Of a DNA stretch of 64,000 nucleotides, positions 44,282-53,772 are shown in pieces. Within the stretch, counting starts at the first letter, position 1. Every line of letters begins with the position of its first letter. Below the pieces are notes generated by a model. The model was not told the DNA's origin. It ran no database searches and saw only the letters and a list, made by a program, of their open reading frames with translations. Source of the DNA: Robertkochia marina (GTDB taxonomy: Bacteria; Bacteroidota; Bacteroidia; Flavobacteriales; Flavobacteriaceae); NCBI RefSeq assembly GCF_004799345.1, contig NZ_SSMC01000004.1:186001-250000 (forward strand), written 5' to 3'. A program made the position numbers and the translations under genes.

Positions 44282-46688
44282 GTTTCTAGTTTTATTTTTG
44301 ATCAGTACCTCAGTATTTTCCCAGGTGGAGGTGAAAGGGCGAATCACCGACGCTGAAAATGGTGAGCCCCTGCCTTTTGTAGAGGTTTATGACAAGGCCA
44401 GGGGGCTTTTGACTTCCTCTGATGCCGAAGGTTATTATAGTTTCACCACCACAAAAACGGAACTAACCCTGATATTCTTATCCTATGCCCATGAGATCAA
44501 AGAAGAGGTCCTTTTGTTGGACGGCCAGGATAAGGAGTTGAATATTCTCCTTGAGACCCTTACAGTTGCACTTACCGAGGTAGAGGTAACCGCTCGCAGA
44601 AAAAGGGTATTTGAACTATCCCGATTGAAAGATGTGGAAGGCACAGCCATCTATGCAGGTAAGAAGACCGAGGTGGTTTTGGTAGACCAATCAATGGCCA
44701 ACCTGGCTACCAACAATGCCCGGCAGATCTACAGCAAGGTGGCCGGATTAAATATTTACCAGAATGACGATGCCGGCCTGCAGTTGAACATTGGAGGTCG
44801 TGGCCTGGATCCTAATCGTACCTCTAACTTTAATACCCGGCAGAACGGTTACGATATCAGTGCCGACGTATTGGGATATCCTGAAAGTTATTATTCTCCG
44901 GCTGCCGAAGGTATAGAAGAAATTCAAGTAGTTCGCGGCGCGGCCTCCTTACAGTACGGTACCCAGTTTGGGGGGCTGGTGAACTTTAAGATGAAGCAGC
45001 CTGTAGCAGATAAACCCCTGGAGGTAATTACCAGGAATACCACGGGAAGCTATGGACTCTACACTAATTTTACCAGTGTAAGCGGCTCAGCAGATAAATG
45101 GCATTACTATACCTTCTTTAATTACAAAACAGGCGATGGCTTCAGGCCTAATTCTGAATTCGAATCTAAAAATGTCTACGCCTACCTGGGTTATGATCTC
45201 AGCGAAAAGACCACCCTGTCCGGTGAGGTTACCTACCTGCGCTATCTGGCAAAACAGGGAGGGGGGCTTACCGATCTGATGTTCGAGCAGGATCCGTTTC
45301 AAAGTAACAGAAGCAGAAACTGGTTTGAGGTAGATTGGTTTTTGTACAACCTTAAGCTGGACCATGCTATTTCTGAGAACACCAATTTTACCTTCAACTT
45401 TTTTGGACTCGATGCTTCCAGGTATGCGCTTGGTTTTCGAACCAACAGGGTAGATCAGGTAGATCCGGGTACGGAGCGGGATCTCATACAAGGAGACTTT
45501 AAGAATTATGGTTTTGAGTCAAGATTCCTGAGTAATTATACCCTGTTAGACCGTAAGGCAACTTTTCTGACGGGAATAAAATTCTACAATGCGGATAACT
45601 TTCAGAAACAAGGTCCCGGGAGTGATGGGACCGGCCCTGATTTCAGGTTCTATGAAGACGATTTCCCCAATTATCCGCAACAGTCTCAATTTGATCTGCC
45701 CAATTTGAACCTGGCCTGGTTTGGAGAGCATATTTTTTATCTGAGCGACCAATTTTCAGTGACCCCGGGATTTCGTCTTGAATATATAAGAACGAAAAGT
45801 GAAGGGTTCTTCAAGCGTATAAATACTGATGCAGCCGGTAATGTGATCTTTGAGGAAACCGTTGAAGACAACAGGGATTTTGAAAGAGACTTCCTTTTAT
45901 TGGGAGTCGGGTTTAGTTATAAACCTTCAAGGTTGTTTGAGGCCTATGCCAATATATCACAGAATTACCGCTCTGTAACTTTTTCCGATATCAATATTAA
46001 TAATCCGGCCTTTGCCGTATCGCCTGATATTACTGATGAGAGGGGGTATACGGTAGATGTTGGGCTGAGAGGTAATTACAAAGGGGTCTTAAGTTATGAC
46101 CTGAGTACTTTTGCCATGTTCTACAATGACCGTATAGGTTTTGTTCAAAAGGCTTTGAGTGATGGACGGGTGATCAGCGAACGCGGTAATGTGGGAGACG
46201 CCGTAATGCTGGGGCTGGAATCCTTATTTGAAACCGATCTTGCAAAACTCTCAGGATGGGGTGGTGACTACTCCTGGAGTTATTTCCTGAACCTGGCAAT
46301 GATACGATCAGAATATACCAGGTCTGAGCAGCCCGGCATTGAAGGAAACCAAGTGGAATTTGTACCCGATGTAAACCTTAAAACAGGGATGCAGTTCGGA
46401 TACAGAAACCTGAGAGCAAATGTTCAATATACCTACCTCTCCCGCCAATTTACCGATGCCACCAATTCTGTGGCAGCTAATATTAGCGGAGTGATAGGAG
46501 AGATCCCGGCTTATGATATACTGGATGTATCGCTGTCATATACCTACCGGTTCCTTAAACTGGAGACGGGAGTGAATAACCTTCTTGATAATATTTATTT
46601 TACCCGGAGAGCAACCGGGTATCCCGGACCGGGGATCATACCTTCTGCGCCCAGAAATTGGTATGTATCTTTCCAGGTGAAATTGTGA
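44262..46688 (+). CDS. TonB-dependent outer-membrane receptor, iron type
   Basis: An 808-residue outer-membrane receptor. Order: signal peptide (ending TSVFSQ), carboxypeptidase-regulatory-like domain (VKGRITDAENGEPLPFVEVY, about 23-105), plug domain (NNARQIYSKVAGLNIYQND, LNIGGRGLDPNR, IEEIQVVRGAASLQYG) and a 22-strand-type barrel ending YVSFQVKL. It looks closest to FecA-like iron-chelate receptors, but the ligand cannot be read from sequence. The start overlaps the HTTM gene, so it closes the DUF4856-imelysin-HTTM operon. Confidence 0.92.
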   Translation: MRSKAFKFLVLFLISTSVFSQVEVKGRITDAENGEPLPFVEVYDKARGLLTSSDAEGYYSFTTTKTELTLIFLSYAHEIKEEVLLLDGQDKELNILLETLTVALTEVEVTARRKRVFELSRLKDVEGTAIYAGKKTEVVLVDQSMANLATNNARQIYSKVAGLNIYQNDDAGLQLNIGGRGLDPNRTSNFNTRQNGYDISADVLGYPESYYSPAAEGIEEIQVVRGAASLQYGTQFGGLVNFKMKQPVADKPLEVITRNTTGSYGLYTNFTSVSGSADKWHYYTFFNYKTGDGFRPNSEFESKNVYAYLGYDLSEKTTLSGEVTYLRYLAKQGGGLTDLMFEQDPFQSNRSRNWFEVDWFLYNLKLDHAISENTNFTFNFFGLDASRYALGFRTNRVDQVDPGTERDLIQGDFKNYGFESRFLSNYTLLDRKATFLTGIKFYNADNFQKQGPGSDGTGPDFRFYEDDFPNYPQQSQFDLPNLNLAWFGEHIFYLSDQFSVTPGFRLEYIRTKSEGFFKRINTDAAGNVIFEETVEDNRDFERDFLLLGVGFSYKPSRLFEAYANISQNYRSVTFSDININNPAFAVSPDITDERGYTVDVGLRGNYKGVLSYDLSTFAMFYNDRIGFVQKALSDGRVISERGNVGDAVMLGLESLFETDLAKLSGWGGDYSWSYFLNLAMIRSEYTRSEQPGIEGNQVEFVPDVNLKTGMQFGYRNLRANVQYTYLSRQFTDATNSVAANISGVIGEIPAYDILDVSLSYTYRFLKLETGVNNLLDNIYFTRRATGYPGPGIIPSAPRNWYVSFQVKL

Positions 46689-46713
46689 TCCGTCTATCCC
46701 GGAAGTTCTTCTT

Positions 46714-46959
46714 TCATGCTGTTGCCTTTGGTGCCCAGTCAGCGCATAGCATTTCAGGTGCCGCTTGCTTCGGATGTGGGCAGTCTTCTTTATGGTAACG
46801 AATACATGTCAGGCACTGCATGACGTTCTTTACCTCTGCACGCATCATAAAACTGTCGCAGGTATGTCTTCCTGTTACAGGAATATTATGCAAGGTACAT
46901 AAGGAGTCATTTTTAAGGTTTGAGCAGTTGGTACAATTACTTGCTAATCGAATGGCCAT
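46714..46959 (-). CDS. small cysteine-rich protein, function unknown
   Basis: An 81-residue protein with ten Cys arranged largely in pairs (NCTNC, LCTLH, HTCDSF, CLTCIRYHKEDC, LCADW). The pattern could bind zinc or an iron-sulfur cluster. I do not recognise a named family, though the even spacing and intact frame suggest a real gene. It faces the TonB receptor gene with a 25-base gap and diverges from guaB. A role linked to metal is inference only. Confidence 0.65.
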   Translation of the reverse strand: MAIRLASNCTNCSNLKNDSLCTLHNIPVTGRHTCDSFMMRAEVKNVMQCLTCIRYHKEDCPHPKQAAPEMLCADWAPKATA

Positions 46960-47209
46960 AACGCTTTGTTTTGGTAAAGATATGTAATTGTAAAGTGATG
47001 TTTAGGGCGTAAGCACCTGATAGTCAGGTTTCAAATGGTTTTTTCGGTGTTGTTTTCAGTGTAACTCCCTGCGGGATACTGGTGAAATTGAAGTAGAAAA
47101 CTACGAACGATTGCCATTTGAATCAGATCGCGAATCAGGTCTGTTTACACCCCGGGGTTAAGGAATCTTTAAAACTTTGAAAGTGTATGAACAAGTGGGT
47201 AAAATGCTT

Positions 47210-47217
47210 TATATTTG
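47210..47217 (+). promoter_or_regulatory. -7 box of the guaB promoter
   Basis: TATATTTG, 25 bases before the guaB ATG. The 277-base gap upstream shows no other element I can identify. Confidence 0.55.
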
Positions 47218-47242
47218 CGTGCAACTAAATTAGAAGTTGCAT

Positions 47243-48715
47243 ATGAAAGCACACGATGCCAAAATTGTAGGTGAAGGCTTAACTTACGATGACGTACTCC
47301 TCGTTCCGAATTACTCGGAAGTACTTCCCAGGGAGGTCAACATTCAGACCAAGTTTACAAGAAACATTACGATCAACGTTCCTATTGTTGCCGCCGCTAT
47401 GGATACGGTTACAGAGAGTGACATGGCTATTGCCATGGCCAGAGAAGGTGGTATCGGGGTGTTGCATAAGAATATGACCATAGAGCAGCAGGCCTTTCAT
47501 GTTCGAAAGGTAAAAAGAGCTGAGAGTGGTATGATCATCGATCCGGTTACCTTGCCTATGACTGCAAAGGTGAAGGACGCGAAGAACAGTATGAAGGAGC
47601 ACAGTATCGGGGGTATTCCGATCGTAGATGATTCCGGCTTTCTTAAAGGGATCGTGACCAACCGTGACCTTCGATTTGAAAAGAACAATTCCCGTCCTAT
47701 CGTGGAGGTGATGACCAGTGAAAATCTGGTGACTGCTGCCGAAGGTACTTCGCTGGCTGATGCCGAAGATATCCTTCAGGAAAACAAGATCGAGAAGCTG
47801 CCTGTGGTGGCTAAGGACAATAAACTTATCGGTCTTATAACCTTCAGAGATATCACCAAGCTTACCCAAAAGCCTATTGCCAACAAGGATCAGTACGGAC
47901 GGTTAAGAGTGGCAGCTGCCTTAGGTGTTACTGCAGATGCCGTACAACGGGCGGAAGCCCTGGTAAACGCCGGGGTAGATGCCGTGGTTATTGATACAGC
48001 ACACGGGCATACCAAAGGCGTGGTTACCATATTAAAAGAAGTGAAGAAGAGTTTTCCTGACCTCGATGTGGTAGTGGGTAATATTGCGACACCGGAAGCG
48101 GCTAAGTACCTGGTTGAAGCCGGAGCTGATGCTGTGAAAGTCGGTATCGGACCCGGATCTATCTGTACCACCCGGGTTGTTGCAGGGGTTGGGTTCCCTC
48201 AATTTTCAGCAGTGCTGGAGGTGGCCCAGGCCATTAAAGGAAGTGGGGTGCCGGTCATTGCTGACGGAGGTATACGCTATACCGGAGATATACCCAAAGC
48301 TATTGCTGCGGGAGCCGATACGGTGATGCTGGGGTCGCTCCTGGCAGGAACCAAGGAATCTCCGGGAGAAACCATTATTTTCGACGGACGTAAGTATAAG
48401 TCATATCGCGGTATGGGGTCTGTGGAGGCCATGACCAAAGGAAGTAAAGACCGTTATTTCCAGGATGTGGAAGATGACCTTAAAAAACTGGTGCCGGAAG
48501 GTATCGTAGGACGCGTTCCTTACAAAGGAGAACTGGTAGAAAGTATGCATCAGTTTATCGGAGGCTTGAGAGCCGGTATGGGATATTGCGGAGCAAAAGA
48601 TATCAACGATCTGAAAGAGAACGGACGTTTTGTGAAGATCACAGCAAGTGGTATTAACGAAAGCCATCCTCACGATGTGACCATTACCAAGGAAGCACCG
48701 AACTACAGCCGATAA
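47243..48715 (+). CDS. guaB: IMP dehydrogenase
   Basis: Oxidises IMP to XMP, the committed step to GMP. The ATG at 47243 is preferred over an in-frame TTG six bases earlier. The 490-residue protein has the barrel start [15 protein letters not shown], two CBS domains inserted at about residues 92-205, the catalytic Cys loop [11 protein letters not shown], and [10 protein letters not shown] plus the flap [10 protein letters not shown]. Its own -7 box and a strong terminator mark a single-gene unit. Confidence 0.97.
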   Translation: MKAHDAKIVGEGLTYDDVLLVPNYSEVLPREVNIQTKFTRNITINVPIVAAAMDTVTESDMAIAMAREGGIGVLHKNMTIEQQAFHVRKVKRAESGMIIDPVTLPMTAKVKDAKNSMKEHSIGGIPIVDDSGFLKGIVTNRDLRFEKNNSRPIVEVMTSENLVTAAEGTSLADAEDILQENKIEKLPVVAKDNKLIGLITFRDITKLTQKPIANKDQYGRLRVAAALGVTADAVQRAEALVNAGVDAVVIDTAHGHTKGVVTILKEVKKSFPDLDVVVGNIATPEAAKYLVEAGADAVKVGIGPGSICTTRVVAGVGFPQFSAVLEVAQAIKGSGVPVIADGGIRYTGDIPKAIAAGADTVMLGSLLAGTKESPGETIIFDGRKYKSYRGMGSVEAMTKGSKDRYFQDVEDDLKKLVPEGIVGRVPYKGELVESMHQFIGGLRAGMGYCGAKDINDLKENGRFVKITASGINESHPHDVTITKEAPNYSR

Positions 48716-48740
48716 ACCGGTATCGTATATAAATAGCTTA

Positions 48741-48770
48741 AACACCCCGTTATTGGGGTGTTTTTTTTAT
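48741..48770 (+). terminator. intrinsic terminator after guaB
   Basis: ACACCCC pairs with GGGGTGT around GTTATT and is followed by eight T. Confidence 0.9.
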
Positions 48771-48864
48771 GTCTTAACATTGCGTTTAACTTTTTTAATC
48801 ATTTTTTAAACAAAATAATTCGATATAACCCATTGAAATTCATAGCTTTACACAAATAAAAATT

Positions 48865-49425
48865 ATGAAATCAATGAAAAAATTATTCAAAACACTGATG
48901 CTCCCTTTAGTTTTAACCGTATTGGTACCCTTGTCTGTAAATGCTCAGCATGAAGATGCCGGGACTGAGGAGAGCGCAGCTTCTGCGACCGTAGTGGGAG
49001 TGGCTGCCAGCAATGCCGATTTTTCGACCCTGGTAACTGCTGTACAAGCCGCTGAATTAGCGGAAACACTTAGTGGAGAAGGGCCATTTACAGTATTTGC
49101 ACCTACCAATGATGCCTTTGGTAAACTACCGGAAGGAACTGTAGAAAGTTTGGTGCAGCCGGAAAACAAAGAGCAATTAACTTCTATTTTAACCTATCAT
49201 GTGGTGGCAGGAGAATATAATGCCGAAGCTGTTATCAATGCTATTAACTCTTCTGGAGGATCGTTTATGATCCAAACCGTTCAGGGAGGAGAGTTGACCG
49301 CCAGCCTGGAAGATGGGAAGGTAATTCTAACCGACGCCCAGGGTAACAGATCAACAGTGGTGATGACTGACGTGGAAGCATCAAACGGAATTATTCATGT
49401 TATTGATACCGTGGTGATGCCATAA
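48865..49425 (+). CDS. secreted fasciclin-domain protein
   Basis: A 186-residue exported protein (signal peptide ending PLSVNAQ). After a short acidic linker, one FAS1 domain covers about residues 45-185: ADFSTLVTAVQAAELAETLSG, the H1 motif GPFTVFAPTNDAF, ILTYHVVAGEY, and the H2 region EASNGIIHVIDTVVMP at the C-terminus. FAS1 domains mediate adhesion or matrix binding; the partner is unknown. It is a single gene ended by a terminator. Confidence 0.93.
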   Translation: MKSMKKLFKTLMLPLVLTVLVPLSVNAQHEDAGTEESAASATVVGVAASNADFSTLVTAVQAAELAETLSGEGPFTVFAPTNDAFGKLPEGTVESLVQPENKEQLTSILTYHVVAGEYNAEAVINAINSSGGSFMIQTVQGGELTASLEDGKVILTDAQGNRSTVVMTDVEASNGIIHVIDTVVMP

Positions 49426-49445
49426 TTCTCAAGACATTTTAAAAA

Positions 49446-49474
49446 GAAAACCATCCGCCCGGATGGTTTTTTTA
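49446..49474. terminator. intrinsic terminator after the fasciclin gene
   Basis: AAACCATCCG pairs with CGGATGGTTT around a tiny loop and is followed by a T run; the A run on the left lets it also serve the convergent minus-strand gene. Confidence 0.85.
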
Positions 49475-49702
49475 TGCTCTGACGGCACGGTGGGGTCGCA
49501 GGCGATCTCTTACCAGCTCCAGGTGTTTGTCTGCAGCGATCAGGTAGGCCACCGCATGTGCCTCATTGATGGCTTCATGCCCGGTATCGCACTCCGTTAA
49601 TTTTTCGAGCTCACAGAACTCCCGAAGATGTATTTGGTGGTGTTGAGCGGTATGGAGGCCTGATGGCCCCCTGAAATCCCAGATAAATTTAATGCGTTTC
49701 AT
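49472..49702 (-). CDS. small conserved protein, function unknown
   Basis: A 76-residue soluble protein beginning MKRIKFIWDFRGPSGLHTAQHHQIHLREFC. Proteins with this IWDFRGP...TAxHHxIHL pattern occur in other flavobacteria as I recall them, without known function. The His-rich HTAQHHQIH stretch might bind metal. Its start overlaps the 3' end of the SRPBCC gene by 14 bases, so the two are probably co-expressed. Confidence 0.7.
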   Translation of the reverse strand: MKRIKFIWDFRGPSGLHTAQHHQIHLREFCELEKLTECDTGHEAINEAHAVAYLIAADKHLELVRDRLRPHRAVRA

Positions 49703-50147
49703 TGGTTACGGGTATTCCTGTTTCCATATAGTGTTTAAAATCGAGCATATATCTTAGGCTTTGTGCCTTGAAGGCTCCCGGTCTGACCAGGCCTATAAAC
49801 TTCATGAAGATACTGTTGAATTTGAATTCTGAAACAGTGGTCCAGCGGATGCCCTTATCGGTCTTTGTAAAATAATTTTCCTGAATGTTCATGATGCCCT
49901 GGCTTTGGTAGGTCATATGAATTTCTTCCGGAAGGTTTACCTTGGTGATGGTTTCTGTCAATTCCATTTTTCGGTTGCCAAAACGGTATTTCAATATACT
50001 TGTAGTACCTTCTTTTCCAGCCCGGCCCTTAACAGGGGTAATGCTGATGAATCCTCGTTGCCAGTATTTCATATTGTCGGGATCCAGCATGATCTCCAGC
50101 ACATCAATGGCCGGTTTCTCAATATCAACATGGAGTTCATACTTCAT
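49689..50147 (-). CDS. SRPBCC-family ligand-binding protein
   Basis: A 152-residue protein with the START/Bet v1-like fold: MKYELHVDIEKPAIDVLEIMLDPDNMKYWQRGF (first strand and helices), then strands GTTSILKYRF, ELTETITKVNLPEEIHMTY, and the long C-terminal helix MRPGAF-like RPGAFKAQSLRYMLDFKHYME. The ATG at 50147 starts the fold cleanly; one 39 bases upstream adds an unrelated leader. No enzyme activity can be assigned. It overlaps the small gene downstream by 14 bases. Confidence 0.82.
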   Translation of the reverse strand: MKYELHVDIEKPAIDVLEIMLDPDNMKYWQRGFISITPVKGRAGKEGTTSILKYRFGNRKMELTETITKVNLPEEIHMTYQSQGIMNIQENYFTKTDKGIRWTTVSEFKFNSIFMKFIGLVRPGAFKAQSLRYMLDFKHYMETGIPVTNETH

Positions 50148-50238
50148 AGGTGAGGGAGATTGATTTACAGTGATTTGAATGTACAAAAAAATCGAGCCTG
50201 CTCATTTACAGAAGCGTTATTTTAGGTGAAAGGTTCAC

Positions 50239-50268
50239 TTGTATTGTTTACCTTAATTGTTATTTTTG
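50239..50268 (+). promoter_or_regulatory. promoter of the SurA-type operon
   Basis: TTG (50239-50241), 19 bases, then TATTTTTG (50261-50268). It overlaps the most upstream in-frame ATG (50257) and so sets the start at 50287. Confidence 0.75.
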
Positions 50269-50286
50269 CCCGGATACACCTCTACT

Positions 50287-51156
50287 ATGAAAACATATCG
50301 GAAATACAGCATTGGTTTTTCCTTTTTCCTGGGATTGTCGCTAATCACAGGGTGCACTTATATGAATTCTGCCGAGGCAGAGGGTGCGGTGGCCCGCGTG
50401 GGAGAGAACTATTTGCTTGAAGATGAGGTGAACAACTCTTTGGGGAATGGCCTCACGGCGGAAGACAGTGCTATAGTTTCGGCAAATTACATCAACGAAT
50501 GGGCAAAAGATCAGTTGTTGTTCGAACGCGCCCGTATCAATATCTCTGAAGAAAAGCAACAGGAATTTGAGCAACTGGTATCAAAATACCGGGCCGATCT
50601 CTATATCAATGCCTATAAAGAAGCCCTGGTGAATCAGAGTATGGATACGGTAGTTGGACCCGGGGAGCTTGAAGAATACTATGAGAATAACAAGCAGAAC
50701 TTTCGTTTGAACGAAGACCTTTTGAGGTTGCGATATATCAGTTTACCGAAAGACTTTACCGGTCTTGAGGAGATCCGTGAGGCCTTCAGGAGGTTTGAGG
50801 AGGAAGATGTTAACAGATTGCGCGAAACCGCCCTGAAGTTTAAGTTTTATTCCTTAAATGACTCCTCGTGGGTAAGAACGGCAGAGGTGGTTAAAAAGAT
50901 CCCGATGATCACTCCTGAGAACAAGGATCAATATTTAAAAAAATCACAATTCTTTGAGCTTTCCGATTCTTTAGGGGTATATTTGGTCACCGTGAAAGAG
51001 GTGTTAAAGCGTACAGAAACACCACCTTTAGACTATGTTGAACCCGCCATTAAGAAGATTCTGCTGAACAAACGAAAACTCGAATATATCCGTAAGCTGG
51101 AGCAGGAGCTTTTGGAGGAGGCAACACGTGATAACGAATTTGAACTATTAAAATAA
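50287..51156 (+). CDS. SurA-like lipoprotein without a recognisable isomerase domain
   Basis: The ATG at 50287 is chosen because the promoter box lies over the earlier ATG and because it begins a lipoprotein signal (FFLGLSLITGC). The 289-residue product has a SurA/PpiC-type N-terminal helix domain (VARVGENYLLEDEVNNSL, about 30-120) and a helical C-terminus, but the parvulin core is absent or degenerate in the middle. It probably serves as a periplasmic chaperone. It leads the unit with surA-type and moxR-type genes. Confidence 0.8.
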   Translation: MKTYRKYSIGFSFFLGLSLITGCTYMNSAEAEGAVARVGENYLLEDEVNNSLGNGLTAEDSAIVSANYINEWAKDQLLFERARINISEEKQQEFEQLVSKYRADLYINAYKEALVNQSMDTVVGPGELEEYYENNKQNFRLNEDLLRLRYISLPKDFTGLEEIREAFRRFEEEDVNRLRETALKFKFYSLNDSSWVRTAEVVKKIPMITPENKDQYLKKSQFFELSDSLGVYLVTVKEVLKRTETPPLDYVEPAIKKILLNKRKLEYIRKLEQELLEEATRDNEFELLK

Positions 51157-51163
51157 TGATGTT

Positions 51164-51190
51164 GTAACCCTGCCTTGAAACAGGGTTTAC
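51164..51190 (+). promoter_or_regulatory. intergenic hairpin between the two SurA-type genes
   Basis: AACCCTG and CAGGGTT form a 7-bp stem around an 8-base loop with no T run. It may adjust the ratio of the two products. Confidence 0.45.
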
Positions 51191-51207
51191 AGCGTGAATA
51201 ATAACCT

Positions 51208-52632
51208 ATGAAAAGAACAATTATTGCTACCGGTTTGGCCCTTTTGGTAAACGCTTTTACGTATGCCCAGGAGTCTGATTCTTTGGCCATGGCCGGAGAC
51301 TATCAGGGAATGACAGCAGATGCTGATACCGTTCAGGTGAAGAAGGAACGAAAAAAGATCGATGGTGTAGCGGCAGTAGTGGGTGATTTTGTGATCCTGG
51401 AGTCTGATATCGAGAAGCAGTATATCGATATGGAATTACAGGGGGTAGATGTAAACAGTATTTCCCGTTGTGAAGTTTTAGGAAACCAGATGGAGAACAA
51501 GCTGTATACCCACCAGGCTATACAGGATAGTGTGGTTGTTGAAGATGGGGAGGTATACTCTTATGTAGACAACCAAATGTCGCAGCTTACCGGGCAGTTG
51601 GGAAGCATGGAAAAGGTGTTGAAATTCTATAACAAGGATTCAGAAAAGGATCTGCGCGATGAGCTTTTTGAGATCATCAAGAATGCCCAGCTTTCCATGA
51701 GAATGCAGGGTAAGGTAGTAGAAGAGGTAGAGATCACTCCTGAGGAGGTTCGCGAGTGGTATGATGCCCTTCCTGAAGATGACCGTCCTTATTTTGGTGA
51801 TGAGGTTGAGATCGCACAGATCGTTAAGCAGCCGGAACCATCAGAAGCAGAGGTGCAAAAGGTCATTGATCGTTTGAAGAATATTAAAAGAGATGTTGAG
51901 GAGAATGGCTCGAGCTTTGCTATTAAGCAAACCTTGTACTCAGAAGATCCCGGGAAGGTACAGAACGGCGGGGTATACTCCATCAAAAAAAGTTCTCCCT
52001 TCGTGCAAGAATTTAAAGACGTAGCCTTCAGCTTGAAACCGGGACAGATCTCCAAACCGTTTAAAACCCAGTTCGGATATCACATTATCTACCTGGAGAA
52101 GGTAAGAGGGCAGGAGCGCGATGTACGTCACATTCTGTTGATCCCTGAGGTATCTGATGAAGACCTGAGAGAAGCACGTGAAGAATTGGAGAAGATCCGG
52201 GAAAAGATCATCCAGGGCGAGTTCACTTTTGAACAAGCAGCTCAGAATTTCTCTGACCAGAAGGAAACGAAATTTGACGGAGGAGTTTTGAGAAACCCTC
52301 AGGATATGAGTACCCGATTTGAACTGACTAAAATGGATCCTGTGCTATACAGCCAGGTGAGTCCGCTGGAAGGGAATACCATTTCTATGCCTATCCTCGG
52401 GGAAACAGAAACAGGGGGGTCTTACTACAAGATCATTAAGGTCAACCAGCGTTTCAAAGCCCACCAGGCTGATTATATTCAGGACTACGTAAAGATCAAG
52501 GAGCTGGCTTTAAAAGAAAAGCAATTGAACCAGATCAAAGAATGGATGGACGAAAAGATAAAAGATACGTATATTAGTATTAGTCCTTCCTACCAGGGCT
52601 GTAATTTTAGCAATAACTGGTTGAAAAAGTAA
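51208..52632 (+). CDS. SurA-type periplasmic peptidyl-prolyl isomerase
   Basis: A 474-residue exported chaperone for outer-membrane proteins. It has a signal peptide (ending AFTYAQ), a SurA N-domain (IDGVAAVVGDFVILESDIEKQ, about 50-185), a first parvulin domain (VEIAQIVKQPE ... GGVYSIKKSSPFVQEFKDVAFSLKPGQIS ... GYHIIYLEKVRG, about 190-300) and a second, more divergent one (VRHILLIPEVSD ... FDGGVLRNPQ). The C-terminus ends in CNFSNNWLKK, as in flavobacterial SurA proteins I recall. The MoxR gene follows after six bases. Confidence 0.92.
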   Translation: MKRTIIATGLALLVNAFTYAQESDSLAMAGDYQGMTADADTVQVKKERKKIDGVAAVVGDFVILESDIEKQYIDMELQGVDVNSISRCEVLGNQMENKLYTHQAIQDSVVVEDGEVYSYVDNQMSQLTGQLGSMEKVLKFYNKDSEKDLRDELFEIIKNAQLSMRMQGKVVEEVEITPEEVREWYDALPEDDRPYFGDEVEIAQIVKQPEPSEAEVQKVIDRLKNIKRDVEENGSSFAIKQTLYSEDPGKVQNGGVYSIKKSSPFVQEFKDVAFSLKPGQISKPFKTQFGYHIIYLEKVRGQERDVRHILLIPEVSDEDLREAREELEKIREKIIQGEFTFEQAAQNFSDQKETKFDGGVLRNPQDMSTRFELTKMDPVLYSQVSPLEGNTISMPILGETETGGSYYKIIKVNQRFKAHQADYIQDYVKIKELALKEKQLNQIKEWMDEKIKDTYISISPSYQGCNFSNNWLKK

Positions 52633-52638
52633 TTCCCT

Positions 52639-53592
52639 ATGTCAGACGTAATAGCTGCTCAGCATCTTGTAGAGAAACACCAGGCTCTTAAGAAAGAGAT
52701 CGCCCGTGTTATAATCGGGCAGGAAAAGGTGATCGACGAGATCCTGCTGGCTATTTACTCCGGAGGTCACGCCCTTTTGATAGGGGTACCCGGACTGGCA
52801 AAAACCCTGATGGTCAATACCATCGCCAAGGCCCTGGGCCTTGAGTTCAAACGTATACAATTTACACCCGATCTGATGCCCAGTGATATTCTGGGTAGTG
52901 AGATTCTGGATCGGGACCGGCAATTCAAATTTATCAAAGGGCCGGTGTTTGCCAATATCATTCTGGCAGATGAGATCAACCGAACCCCTCCCAAGACCCA
53001 ATCGGCCCTGCTGGAAGCCATGCAGGAAAGAGCAGTAACGGTAGCGGGTGAGCATTATAAGCTAGACCTCCCGTACTTCGTTCTGGCCACCCAGAATCCC
53101 ATTGAGCAGGAAGGTACCTATCCGCTTCCTGAAGCCCAGCTTGACAGGTTTATGTTCGCCATAGAGCTTGATTACCCATCGTACGAAGAGGAGGTAGCCG
53201 TGGTAAAGGCCACCACTGCCGATAAGGAATACAGGATAAACCCGTTATTTAAGGCCAATGAGATCGTTGAGATTCAACATCTGGTGCGGAGAATACCTGT
53301 GTCTGATAATGTGGTGGAATACGCAGTGGGGCTGGTAGGAAAAACACGACCCAACAGCGATAAGGCTCCTGAGATGGTCAGTACCTATGTTGATTGGGGA
53401 GCCGGACCAAGAGCTTCTCAGAATCTGATTCTTGCTGCCAAGGCTATGGCCCTGATCAAAGGGAAATACGCTCCCGATATTGCCGAAGTAAAAGAGGTGG
53501 CCCTGGGAATTCTAAGACACCGGGTGCTGAAAAACTACAAAGCTGAGGCCGAAGGTATTTCTGTAGAGCAGATCATCAATTCACTTCTTTGA
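52639..53592 (+). CDS. MoxR-family AAA+ ATPase
   Basis: A 317-residue AAA+ ATPase of the MoxR group, which helps assemble or activate protein complexes, often with a VWA-domain partner. Walker A is GVPGLAKT (about residues 44-51), Walker B ILADEINR (about 109-116), sensor 1 ATQNPIEQEG and the arginine finger region PEAQLDRFMF. No VWA or DUF58 gene follows here (aconitase is next), so its partner must be elsewhere. The start is six bases after the SurA-type gene, indicating co-transcription. Confidence 0.94.
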   Translation: MSDVIAAQHLVEKHQALKKEIARVIIGQEKVIDEILLAIYSGGHALLIGVPGLAKTLMVNTIAKALGLEFKRIQFTPDLMPSDILGSEILDRDRQFKFIKGPVFANIILADEINRTPPKTQSALLEAMQERAVTVAGEHYKLDLPYFVLATQNPIEQEGTYPLPEAQLDRFMFAIELDYPSYEEEVAVVKATTADKEYRINPLFKANEIVEIQHLVRRIPVSDNVVEYAVGLVGKTRPNSDKAPEMVSTYVDWGAGPRASQNLILAAKAMALIKGKYAPDIAEVKEVALGILRHRVLKNYKAEAEGISVEQIINSLL

Positions 53593-53733
53593 TTATAAGG
53601 CCCGATTTTTAAGAATATATTATTTCTGCCTTCTAAAAATTATCAAGTTTTAAACTATCGGAATAAAACTACAAGGTTTCTTGAAGTTTGTTCAATGTTA
53701 TCTCGAATACTTTAAATATCCTTCTGTTTTTTG

Positions 53734-53741
53734 TATTTTCG
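53734..53741 (+). promoter_or_regulatory. probable -7 box of the aconitase promoter
   Basis: TATTTTCG matches the TAnnTTTG box except for C at the seventh base, 31 bases before the start. The same variant precedes the TlpA-like gene. Confidence 0.4.
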
Positions 53742-53772
53742 CAACACTTGAAAAATAATTAAAATACAGAAT

